Shown: positions 1-5,014, counted from the first letter of the stretch. The stretch is DNA of 5,014 nt from Methylophaga sp. (GCA_014762585.1 JABURN010000038.1:1-5014), one strand, 5' to 3'. Notes: generated from the sequence alone by a model not told the origin. Made by a program: numbers and translations.

Positions 1-1
1 A

Positions 2-78
2 TGGGGTGGCTGATGGGGCTCGAACCCACGACAACCGGAATCACAATCCGGGACTCTACCAACTGAGCTACACTCACC
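2..78 (-). tRNA. tRNA-His (anticodon GTG), acceptor stem with two mismatches
   Basis: The minus strand folds as a 77-nt histidine tRNA with encoded CCA. The D arm contains AGTTGGTA, the anticodon stem CCGGA/TCCGG encloses loop TTGTGAT with anticodon GTG, and the T arm is GTGGG-TTCGAGC-CCCAT. The His-specific extra G at -1 (position 78) faces C73 (position 5), which HisRS needs. The D, anticodon and T arms are sound, and the body closely resembles E. coli tRNA-His. The oddity is the acceptor stem: 5' GTGAGTG against 3' CAGCCAC leaves A4 opposite C69 and G5 opposite G68, while the other five pairs and G-1:C73 hold. A functional copy would normally have GTGGCTG with CAGCCAC, or GTGAGTG with CACTCAC. 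It may be a mosaic or decaying gene, or the mismatches may be tolerated. It follows rnr on the same strand but has its own promoter candidate. Confidence 0.93.
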
Positions 79-93
79 ATTAATTTTTTGCAG

Positions 94-121
94 AAAGCGA
101 GGCTTTGCGGCCCCGTGCTTT
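94..121 (-). other. Stem-loop in the 5' leader of tRNA-His
   Basis: AAAGC (94-98) is complementary to GCTTT (117-121), and GGC (101-103) inside it to GCC (110-112) with a six-base loop. It lies between the predicted tRNA-His start point near 127 and the mature 5' end at 78. It would therefore be part of the leader removed by RNase P, or the end of an rnr transcript. No U-run follows on either strand, so it is not a standard terminator. Confidence 0.35.
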
Positions 122-133
122 AGAAAGACGATA

Positions 134-161
134 ATTTTACTGTCTTTATTTTTCTGGTCAA
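134..161 (-). promoter_or_regulatory. Predicted sigma-70 promoter of tRNA-His
   Basis: On the minus strand TTGACC (156-161, five of six matches to TTGACA) is followed after 16 bases by TAAAAT (134-139, five of six matches to TATAAT). The start point would be near 127, giving a leader of about 49 nt before the tRNA. This separates tRNA-His from rnr, whose stop codon is 62 bases upstream of the -35 box. GTCTTT motifs surround the -10 box. Confidence 0.6.
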
Positions 162-223
162 GGAAAATCTGTCTTTACCACACCGATTATGCTGGACGAG
201 GCCGCCATAGAGCCGGCTTTGGC

Positions 224-2392
224 CTATACTAGTTCCAGGTCGATTTTCTTTTCATCCAGGTCTACGCGGACCACTTTGACCGTCAGCGTATCACCGAGCC
301 GGTAGACCTTGCGGGTACGCTCACCGGTGAGCCGGTGGCCGGTGGCATCAAACTGATAATAGTCATTTTTCAGCGAGGTGACATGGACCAGACCTTCTAT
401 GTAGATGTCGCTGAGTTCGACAAACAGGCCGAAGCCGGTCACGCCGCTGATGACCCCCTGATGCGTTTCACCAACGCGGTCACGCATGTATTCACATTTG
501 AGCCAGTCACTCACATCACGGGTCGCCTCATCCGCACGACGGCTAGTCATAGAACAGTGATCGCCGAGCTGGACCATATCTTCGTGAGAATAGCGCCATT
601 TACTGACTTTACGTCCACTGATGATATGACGGATAGCCCGGTGGACCAGCAGGTCCGGGTAGCGGCGGATGGGCGAGGTAAAGTGGGCATAGGCATCCAG
701 CGCCAGACCAAAGTGGCCGATATTATCGGGGCTGTAGACCGCCTGTTTCATACTGCGCAGCATCACGGTCTGCAGTAGATGACCGTCAGGCCGTTTGCTG
801 GCTGTTTCCAGTAATGAGGCATAGTGCCGCGGTTCCGGATCATCACCGCCGCCCAGGAACAGACCCAGTTCACCCAGAAAATCACGCAGGCCACTGAGTT
901 TCTCTTCAGATGGGGTTTCGTGAACGCGATAAAGAACGGGGATCTCGTTTTCTAGCAGGAAACGGGCAGCACTGACATTGGCAGCAATCATGAATTCTTC
1001 AATCAGGCGGTGCGCATCATTGCGTTCACGAGGTTGAATGGAACGGATCTTACGATTCTCGTCAAACAGGAACTGGGTTTCTGTCATTTCGAAATCAATG
1101 GCACCACGCTCATCACGAGCTTTTTGCATGGCTTTAAACAGTCCATACATGGTTTCCAGTGTCGGCAAGACGTGTTGATATTGTTCTCGCAAGGCGGGAT
1201 CGTTATCAACCAGCATAGCGGCGACTTTATCGTAAGTCAGCCGGGCTTTGGAGAACATCACGCCTTCGTGGAAACGGTATGATTCGGTTTTGCCGTCCTG
1301 ATTGATCTCCATTTCGCAGACCATGCACAGGCGGTCGACTTCCGGGTTGAGTGAACACAGGCCGTTTGACAGTGCCTCAGGTAACATAGGAATGACCTGG
1401 CTGGGGAAATAGACCGAGGTGCCGCGATCGCCTGCGTCCAGGTCCAGCGGGTCACCCGGCTGCACATAGTGTGATACATCGGCGATGGCGACCCACAGAC
1501 GCCAGTTGCCGTTATCAAGGCGTTCGGCACAGACGGCATCGTCAAAATCACGGGCATCTTCACCGTCAATCGTCACCAAAGGCATGTCGCGAAGGTCAAG
1601 GCGACCTTCAACTGCATTCTCAGGGATGCTGTCACCAAACTGTTGTGCCTGCTGCAGCGCCTTGTCAGACCATTCATGCGGCAGCTCGAAATCGCGCAGG
1701 GCTATATCGATTTCCATGCCCGGGGCCATGTGATCGCCGATAATCTCGACGATCCGGCCCAATGGCGAACGGTGCACATTGGGATTCTCAGTAATTTCGA
1801 TTTCGACGATCTGATTTTCTTTGGCGCCGATCAGCATTTCAGGCGGGATCAGTATGTCCTGGCTGATACGACGATTATTGGGAATGACGAAATAAATACC
1901 GGCGTCTCGAATCAGGCGGCCCACAATATGGGTATTAGCCCGATGAGTCACCTCTACGATAGCGCCTTCCTTGCGACCACGGCGGTCAATACCGGTAATG
2001 CGGGCAAGGGCACGGTCACCGTGCAGCACGCTACGCATCTCCCGTTCGCCAAGGAAAAGATCTTCCCCCCCTTCGTCAGGAATGAGAAAACCATAACCTT
2101 CCGGGTGTCCCATGACGCGCCCGCTCACCAGATTCATTTTGGAGACCACACCATAAGCGCCCTTGCGATTGCGCAAGAGTTGCCCATCCCGCTCCATGGC
2201 CCTGAGCCGACGCCGTAACGCTTCGGTTTCTTCTTCACCTTTTATGCCGATTAATTTGGCGATGCTTTTTCGCGTCAGGGGCACATTATTTTGCTTTAAA
2301 ATCGAGAGGATAAACTCACGACTCGGGATGGGGTTATCGTATTTCTCTGCTTCGCGTTCGAAGTTGGGATCGTTTTTCTTGTTATTAGTCAT
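224..2392 (-). CDS. rnr: Ribonuclease R (3'-5' exoribonuclease), short form without lysine-rich tail
   Basis: RNase R degrades structured RNA processively from the 3' end in the cytoplasm, acting in rRNA quality control, mRNA decay and tmRNA-linked decay. From ATG 2392 the protein has 722 residues: a winged-helix N-terminal domain (about 23-80), two cold-shock OB folds (about 90-126 and 149-219), the RNB catalytic domain (about 258-590) and an S1 domain (about 643-722). The metal site is DGEDARDFDD, giving Asp276, Asp282, Asp284 and Asp285, which match E. coli D272/D278/D280/D281. Tyr328 and Arg576 match E. coli Y324 and R572. EREAEKY and NPIPSREF near the N terminus are family hallmarks. ATG 2392 is preferred because E. 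coli RNase R starts about four residues closer to that motif; a GTG at 2410 would add six residues, and neither start has a strong ribosome binding site. The protein stops right after S1, so the roughly 90-residue basic tail of E. coli RNase R (813 aa) is missing. rlmB does not follow. Confidence 0.96.
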   Translation of the reverse strand: MTNNKKNDPNFEREAEKYDNPIPSREFILSILKQNNVPLTRKSIAKLIGIKGEEETEALRRRLRAMERDGQLLRNRKGAYGVVSKMNLVSGRVMGHPEGYGFLIPDEGGEDLFLGEREMRSVLHGDRALARITGIDRRGRKEGAIVEVTHRANTHIVGRLIRDAGIYFVIPNNRRISQDILIPPEMLIGAKENQIVEIEITENPNVHRSPLGRIVEIIGDHMAPGMEIDIALRDFELPHEWSDKALQQAQQFGDSIPENAVEGRLDLRDMPLVTIDGEDARDFDDAVCAERLDNGNWRLWVAIADVSHYVQPGDPLDLDAGDRGTSVYFPSQVIPMLPEALSNGLCSLNPEVDRLCMVCEMEINQDGKTESYRFHEGVMFSKARLTYDKVAAMLVDNDPALREQYQHVLPTLETMYGLFKAMQKARDERGAIDFEMTETQFLFDENRKIRSIQPRERNDAHRLIEEFMIAANVSAARFLLENEIPVLYRVHETPSEEKLSGLRDFLGELGLFLGGGDDPEPRHYASLLETASKRPDGHLLQTVMLRSMKQAVYSPDNIGHFGLALDAYAHFTSPIRRYPDLLVHRAIRHIISGRKVSKWRYSHEDMVQLGDHCSMTSRRADEATRDVSDWLKCEYMRDRVGETHQGVISGVTGFGLFVELSDIYIEGLVHVTSLKNDYYQFDATGHRLTGERTRKVYRLGDTLTVKVVRVDLDEKKIDLELV

Positions 2393-2418
2393 TGACAGTT
2401 TCAAATTCACTCTGTAAT
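2392..2418 (+). promoter_or_regulatory. Predicted sigma-70 promoter of tRNA-Leu, overlapping the rnr start
   Basis: A perfect TTGACA -35 box (2392-2397) is followed after 15 bases by TGTAAT (2413-2418, five of six matches). The start point would be near 2425, about ten bases before the tRNA. The bases after the -10 box (TTTGCGCC) are GC-rich, like the discriminators of growth-rate-controlled stable RNA promoters. The -35 box abuts the rnr initiation codon on the other strand. The spacer is shorter than the optimal 17. Confidence 0.6.
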
Positions 2419-2434
2419 CTTTGCGCCTTCTTCA

Positions 2435-2521
2435 GCCCAGGTGGCGGAATTGGTAGACGCGCTAGCTTCAGGTGCTAGTGTACTTATGTACGTGGGAGTT
2501 CGAGTCTCCCCCTGGGCACCA
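2435..2521 (+). tRNA. tRNA-Leu (anticodon CAG)
   Basis: An 87-nt class II tRNA with encoded CCA. The acceptor stem GCCCAGG/CCTGGGC is fully paired with A73. The anticodon stem CTAGC/GCTAG encloses loop TTCAGGT, with CAG reading CUG codons. A long variable arm (around TGTACTTATGTACG) identifies a leucine-type tRNA, and the T arm is GGGAG-TTCGAGT-CTCCC. The body is nearly the same as E. coli tRNA-Leu(CAG). It is divergent from rnr; from memory, a tRNA-Leu also neighbours rnr in Pseudomonas, which would suggest an old linkage. Confidence 0.97.
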
Positions 2522-2531
2522 CTTCCGAATA

Positions 2532-2550
2532 GACAACATTTCTCGTTGTC
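2532..2550. repeat. Perfect 6-bp inverted repeat just after tRNA-Leu
   Basis: GACAAC (2532-2537) and GTTGTC (2545-2550) are perfect complements around a 7-base loop, 10 nt after the tRNA CCA end. It may mark the 3' end of the tRNA precursor or stall polymerase. The stem is only half GC and is followed by GCTTCATTC rather than a run of T, so it is a poor intrinsic terminator. Confidence 0.4.
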
Positions 2551-2583
2551 GCTTCATTCAAAAAATTCATTGTAATTTATTTT

Positions 2584-2620
2584 CTCCCGCGCCACCGACT
2601 TTATTCTGGTGTGGCAGGAG
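2584..2620. repeat. Imperfect hairpin between tRNA-Leu and cheV
   Basis: CTCC (2584-2587) pairs with GGAG (2617-2620), GC (2589-2590) with GC (2614-2615), and CACC (2593-2596) with GGTG (2608-2611), interrupted by a 1x1 and a 2x2 internal loop, with an 11-base loop. It is GC-rich in an AT-rich setting. No T-run follows on either strand, so its role as a terminator or as part of a small RNA is open. Confidence 0.35.
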
Positions 2621-2761
2621 AAGAAGATTGTTGCCTGTCAGCATTCTCTGATTTATTTTCGACAGGGCTTTCATGCTTTGTGGCATAGCATCATGGTACA
2701 GCAATATGCCTGTGACTGCCTGCTATTTCAATGTGGCTTCCCGGTCGCCTGACAACAATTA

Positions 2762-2790
2762 TCGATAGTTGCTCAAGATTTCATGATAAT
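2762..2790 (+). promoter_or_regulatory. Candidate sigma-70 promoter of cheV
   Basis: TCGATA (2762-2767, four of six matches to TTGACA) is separated by exactly 17 bases from GATAAT (2785-2790, five of six matches to TATAAT). The start point would be near 2797, leaving a leader of about 55 nt before cheV. The -35 box lies in the palindrome TATCGATA (2760-2767), flanked by CAAC and GTTG, which could be an operator. TATAAA at 2797-2802 is an alternative -10 box but lacks a well-spaced -35. I see no FliA-type (sigma-28) promoter. Confidence 0.4.
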
Positions 2791-2805
2791 GTCCGCTATA
2801 AAATT

Positions 2806-2823
2806 TGTGATAAGTCTGTCACA
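2806..2823. promoter_or_regulatory. CRP-like palindrome with an 8-base spacer before cheV
   Basis: TGTGA (2806-2810) and TCACA (2819-2823) form a perfect inverted repeat around TAAGTCTG. The half-sites are those of CRP/Vfr, but the spacer is 8 bases rather than 6, which should weaken CRP binding greatly. It lies 30 bases before the cheV start and downstream of the promoter candidate, so a protein bound here would most likely hinder transcription. It may belong to a different regulator. Confidence 0.3.
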
Positions 2824-2852
2824 TCTTGGCAGTGGGTATAGCAGGAAATTTT

Positions 2853-3800
2853 ATGGCTACATTTATCGATTCCATTGACGAGCGCACCAAGCTCGCCGGC
2901 ACCAATCATCTGGAAGTACTCTTATTCAACCTCGGCACCAGTGATGCTACAGGCAGGAACGAAGTATTCGGCATCAATGTGTTTAAGGTGCGCGAGGTAC
3001 TCAATATTCCTGAAATAACCTCAGCGCCGGAAATGCCGGATGGAATCGAAGGTTTTGTCAGCTTACGTGGGGATATGGTTCCCATCATCAATTTGCAGAA
3101 GTTCTGTCATCTTGAATCCAAAGATGAACCCCGGATTTTGATGATTACCGAATACAACACCCATGTTCAGGGTTTTCTGGTGAGTTCAGTCGACACTATC
3201 CAGCGCCTCAACTGGGAGCAGGTGAAAGAACCGCCGCAGTTAATCTCCAAACGTCTGGGTGGTCTTGTCACTGCCGTAGCAGAACTCAGCGATAAGCGCC
3301 TCGTGATGATCATGGACGTTGAAAAAGTCCTGGCTGACGCCGGTGAGTTCTACGACGAAACCGTGTTTGATGGCATCCGTCATATCGGTGAGCACCAACA
3401 GTATCGATTATTGTTTGCCGATGACTCCAACATCGCCCGCAAGCAAATCAAGAAAACCCTGGATGTGATGGGCGTGAATCATCTGGGTGCAGTCAATGGT
3501 GCTGAGGCCTGGCAGTTACTCAGTAAACTGGCTGACCAATGTGATCAGGAAGGTCGCGACATCACCAGTGAAGTGCAGGCGGTGCTGACCGATGTGGAAA
3601 TGCCGGAAATGGACGGTTATGTGCTGACGCAAAAAATCAAAGCCGATCCGCGTCTGTCTCATCTTCCCGTCATCATGCATTCTTCACTGACAGCGCAGGC
3701 GAACCAGGCGATGGGGCGGGGGATCGGTGCTGATGCCTATGTCTCGAAGTTTCAGCCGCGCGAACTGGCCGATACTCTGGAGCATTTTCTGAAAAGATAA
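2853..3800 (+). CDS. cheV: Chemotaxis protein CheV (CheW adaptor fused to receiver domain)
   Basis: CheV couples chemoreceptors to the kinase CheA at the inner face of the membrane; phosphorylation of its receiver is thought to adjust this coupling, giving adaptation. From ATG 2853 the protein has 315 residues, a normal CheV length. The opening IDSIDERTKLAGTNHLEVLLF is typical of CheV. The CheW domain spans about 19-160 (VFGINVFKVREVL, then GFVSLRGDMVPIINL). The receiver spans about 185-315 with acidic pair Asp190-Asp191, phosphoacceptor Asp247 in LTDVEMPEMDG, Ser277 at the Ser/Thr position and Lys299 in YVSKFQP, so it should be phosphorylatable. The loop before the phosphorylation strand is long, as is usual in CheV. 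ATG 2853 is chosen because AGGA (2843-2846) lies six bases upstream; a TTG at 2826 would add nine residues with no family support. There is no signal peptide or membrane segment. No other che genes are in view, and a promoter candidate lies just upstream. Confidence 0.95.
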   Translation: MATFIDSIDERTKLAGTNHLEVLLFNLGTSDATGRNEVFGINVFKVREVLNIPEITSAPEMPDGIEGFVSLRGDMVPIINLQKFCHLESKDEPRILMITEYNTHVQGFLVSSVDTIQRLNWEQVKEPPQLISKRLGGLVTAVAELSDKRLVMIMDVEKVLADAGEFYDETVFDGIRHIGEHQQYRLLFADDSNIARKQIKKTLDVMGVNHLGAVNGAEAWQLLSKLADQCDQEGRDITSEVQAVLTDVEMPEMDGYVLTQKIKADPRLSHLPVIMHSSLTAQANQAMGRGIGADAYVSKFQPRELADTLEHFLKR

Positions 3801-3872
3801 TATTTCGGAAATCCTCAATAAATCAATCAGTAACGATTGCTACATAGCACAATTTAGACTAATCTGTCTGGT

Positions 3873-3892
3873 TTTGTGATGTTCATCACAAA
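3873..3892. promoter_or_regulatory. Perfect CRP/Vfr-type operator before the diguanylate cyclase gene
   Basis: TGTGA (3875-3879), six bases, then TCACA (3886-3890) is the exact CRP core. The symmetry extends to TTTGTGA/TCACAAA. The centre is about 60 bases before the cyclase start codon at 3943. I cannot place a -10 box at the class II distance. CAAAAT (3917-3922) would put the site near -46, while a weak upstream promoter (TTGCTA 3837-3842, ACTAAT 3858-3863) would put it just downstream of the start point, implying repression. The site is well supported; the sign of regulation is not. Confidence 0.7.
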
Positions 3893-3913
3893 TGGGTACG
3901 GAGCAAGGGAAAA

Positions 3914-3946
3914 ATGCAAAATAAGCAGACAAGGTACGTGGCATGA
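3914..3946 (+). CDS. Possible 10-codon leader peptide overlapping the cyclase start
   Basis: ATG 3914 opens a frame encoding MQNKQTRYVA and ending in TGA at 3944-3946. That TGA overlaps the cyclase ATG as ATGA, the classic arrangement for translational coupling. GGAG (3900-3903) lies ten bases before this ATG and AAGGGA (3905-3910) four bases before it, so it has at least as good a ribosome binding site as the main gene. It could set the cyclase's translation level. It may equally be chance, since ten codons carry no composition signal, and it would not be transcribed if the start point lies near 3929. Confidence 0.35.
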   Translation: MQNKQTRYVA

Positions 3947-5001
3947 TCCATAACAGTATCCGGATTGTGGATAATCTCGCTGAAATCACCAGTCATCATG
4001 ATCGGCATGTACTCGAGAAGAGTTTACTGAAGACGCTCAATGAACTGTTTCCGACTCAGGACCTGCGCCTGTTTCGCGTGCGTGAGCAGTCAGACGGTCA
4101 TGAGCTCAGCCTGCTGGCTTTCTGTGTTAACAGCGTCATTGTCTCCACCGATGATAATCCCAAGTTGCTGGGCAGTGATTCCGAGATCAGCAATGCAATC
4201 AACCGCGCGATTGAAACCGGCGATGTAGAACTGAGCAGCACTGAGAAAGGCGACTGGAATGTGGTCTACCCGGCGTTTGATTCTCATGGCGATATCTTTG
4301 CCGTACTACTGATTTCCACCGATACCTTACCGTCAGCCAGTGATCAGCGTCTTGTCTATGGCATTCTGAGGGTCTATTCGAACTATCTGGCTCTGATCGA
4401 GAAGACTCAAAAAGACAAACTCACCGGTCTTTACAACCGCGAAACGCTGGATAATGAAATCACCAAAATTCTGGTCAGGCAGAGTGATCACCTTGAAGAG
4501 GAAGTCTCTTCCCCCAATGATTCCCGTCGACGGACTTATGCCATCAAATACTGGCTGGGCGTGATCGATATCGATCACTTCAAAGCGATTAATGACAATT
4601 ACGGCCACTTATATGGCGATGAAGTCATAATTCTGGTCGCCCGTTTAATGACCTCTGGCGTCATTCGAGATGACGATCTGGTCTACCGCTATGGCGGTGA
4701 AGAATTCGTTGTGGTCTTGAAAGCGCCCAATGAAAACGATGCCATGAATACATTTGAGCGCATCAGGAAAATGGTAGCGGAACATGATTTCCCTCAACTC
4801 AAGCAGGTCACAACCAGTATCGGGTTTGTAGAAATCGTCAATCAGCAGTCACCCTCAGATGTGATTGGCGAAGCGGATGAAGCTTTATATTTTGCCAAGC
4901 AAAATGGCCGCAACCAGGTGCAGAGTTACCGCCAACTGGTGGAAGACGGTCATATTCAACCGGTGTCACAACTTGCCCATGGTGATGTAGAATTATTCTA
5001 G
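3943..5001 (+). CDS. Soluble diguanylate cyclase, GAF-like plus GGDEF domain
   Basis: The enzyme should condense two GTP into the second messenger c-di-GMP. It has 352 residues with no signal peptide or membrane helix, so it is cytosolic. Residues about 20-153 form a mixed alpha/beta region resembling a GAF sensor; its ligand is unknown. The GGDEF domain starts at DKLTGLYNR (158-166). Asp209 in DIDHFK is the metal ligand, Asn217 and Asp226 match the guanine-binding residues of PleD, and the active-site loop is GGEEF (251-255). Arg242-x-x-Asp245, at the correct distance before GGEEF, is an intact I-site for product inhibition. The segment between NR and DID is about eight residues longer than usual and highly charged (EEEV...DSRRR), and about 25 residues follow the domain. 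No EAL or HD-GYP domain is present. AAGG (3931-3934) lies eight bases before ATG 3943. It follows cheV by 142 nt in the same direction, with a CRP-type site between, so it is probably transcribed separately. Confidence 0.92.
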   Translation: MIHNSIRIVDNLAEITSHHDRHVLEKSLLKTLNELFPTQDLRLFRVREQSDGHELSLLAFCVNSVIVSTDDNPKLLGSDSEISNAINRAIETGDVELSSTEKGDWNVVYPAFDSHGDIFAVLLISTDTLPSASDQRLVYGILRVYSNYLALIEKTQKDKLTGLYNRETLDNEITKILVRQSDHLEEEVSSPNDSRRRTYAIKYWLGVIDIDHFKAINDNYGHLYGDEVIILVARLMTSGVIRDDDLVYRYGGEEFVVVLKAPNENDAMNTFERIRKMVAEHDFPQLKQVTTSIGFVEIVNQQSPSDVIGEADEALYFAKQNGRNQVQSYRQLVEDGHIQPVSQLAHGDVELF

Positions 5002-5014
5002 AAATTCTGCTGTC

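Larger units (their letters stand above)
2522..2852. other. Gene-free stretch between tRNA-Leu and cheV
   Basis: This 331-nt AT-rich stretch has no believable coding frame: the best small frame (ATG 2693, 19 codons) lacks a ribosome binding site. It holds several inverted repeats: GACAAC/GTTGTC at 2532-2550, an imperfect hairpin at 2584-2620, CCTGTC (2634-2639) with GACAGG (2661-2666), ATGCT (2673-2677) with AGCAT (2687-2691), and CAAC (2753-2756) with GTTG (2768-2771) around the palindrome TATCGATA. None is followed by a U-run, so no clear terminator for tRNA-Leu is seen. The right end carries the cheV promoter candidate and a TGTGA/TCACA palindrome. It could also hold an unrecognised small RNA. 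Confidence 0.7.

Noticed and set aside
335..2218. Several open frames on the plus strand opposite rnr (335-778, 1010-1282, 1471-1743, 1643-2218)
   Set aside because: They are antisense to a complete, strongly conserved rnr. Their proteins resemble no known family, and they arise from codon use of the real gene.
2393..2410. GTG at 2410 as the rnr start
   Set aside because: It adds six residues with no family counterpart and no clear ribosome binding site. ATG 2392 fits the E. coli N terminus better, though GTG cannot be excluded.
2532..2620. Intrinsic terminators for tRNA-Leu
   Set aside because: The hairpins at 2532-2550 and 2584-2620 lack the following T-run on either strand, so they are listed only as inverted repeats.
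2693..2752. 19-codon frame in the gap before cheV
   Set aside because: It has no Shine-Dalgarno sequence before the ATG and no recognisable peptide; frames this short are expected by chance.
2826..2852. TTG at 2826 or GTG at 2832 as the cheV start
   Set aside because: ATG 2853 has AGGA six bases upstream and begins the protein where CheV proteins normally begin.
3801..3840. Terminator after cheV
   Set aside because: ATTTC-G-GAAAT has too small a loop and no T-run, so readthrough into the cyclase gene remains possible.
4090..4608. Minus-strand frames within the cyclase gene
   Set aside because: They are antisense shadows of a complete GGDEF gene, with no start signals or family resemblance.
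1..5014. CRISPR array, transposon, prophage or defence system
   Set aside because: No regularly spaced repeats, terminal inverted repeats, integrase, transposase or defence domains are visible on either strand.

Overview
This window looks like ordinary chromosomal DNA from a gammaproteobacterium. RNase R reads along its whole length like the E. coli/Pseudomonas family, the tRNA-Leu(CAG) is close to the enterobacterial gene, tRNA CCA ends are encoded in the DNA, CheV is of the gammaproteobacterial type, and a near-perfect CRP/Vfr-type operator is present. Moderate base composition and the mix of chemotaxis and c-di-GMP genes suggest a free-living, motile organism. I cannot name the genus from sequence alone. 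I found no transposase, integrase, phage gene, CRISPR array or rRNA.

Left part (1-2434, minus strand): rnr (RNase R) runs leftward and is followed by a separately promoted tRNA-His(GTG), whose 3' end lies at the window edge. Two things stand out. The RNase R ends right after its S1 domain and lacks the lysine-rich tail of the E. coli enzyme. The tRNA-His acceptor stem carries two adjacent mismatches, as if its 5' and 3' halves came from different His tRNA alleles. rlmB, the usual downstream neighbour of rnr, is absent.

Middle (2392-2852): tRNA-Leu(CAG) is transcribed divergently from rnr. Its TTGACA promoter lies at the very start of rnr, so rnr's own promoter must lie in, or antisense to, the tRNA-Leu gene. 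A 331-nt gene-free stretch follows. It holds several inverted repeats, no convincing intrinsic terminator and no convincing small gene, and ends with the cheV promoter region.

Right part (2853-5001, plus strand): cheV (a CheW adaptor fused to a response-regulator receiver) is followed after 142 nt by a soluble diguanylate cyclase with a GAF-like N-terminal half, a GGEEF active site and an intact RxxD inhibitory site. A perfect TGTGA-N6-TCACA palindrome lies between them, and a 10-codon upstream reading frame overlaps the cyclase start by ATGA. A related palindrome with a wider spacer precedes cheV. By inference, CheV tunes chemoreceptor/kinase coupling while the cyclase adjusts c-di-GMP, and the second gene is probably under cAMP-CRP control.

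I see no clearly new multi-gene system here. The most useful leads are the mosaic tRNA-His and rnr 3' region, and the regulatory segment before the cyclase.
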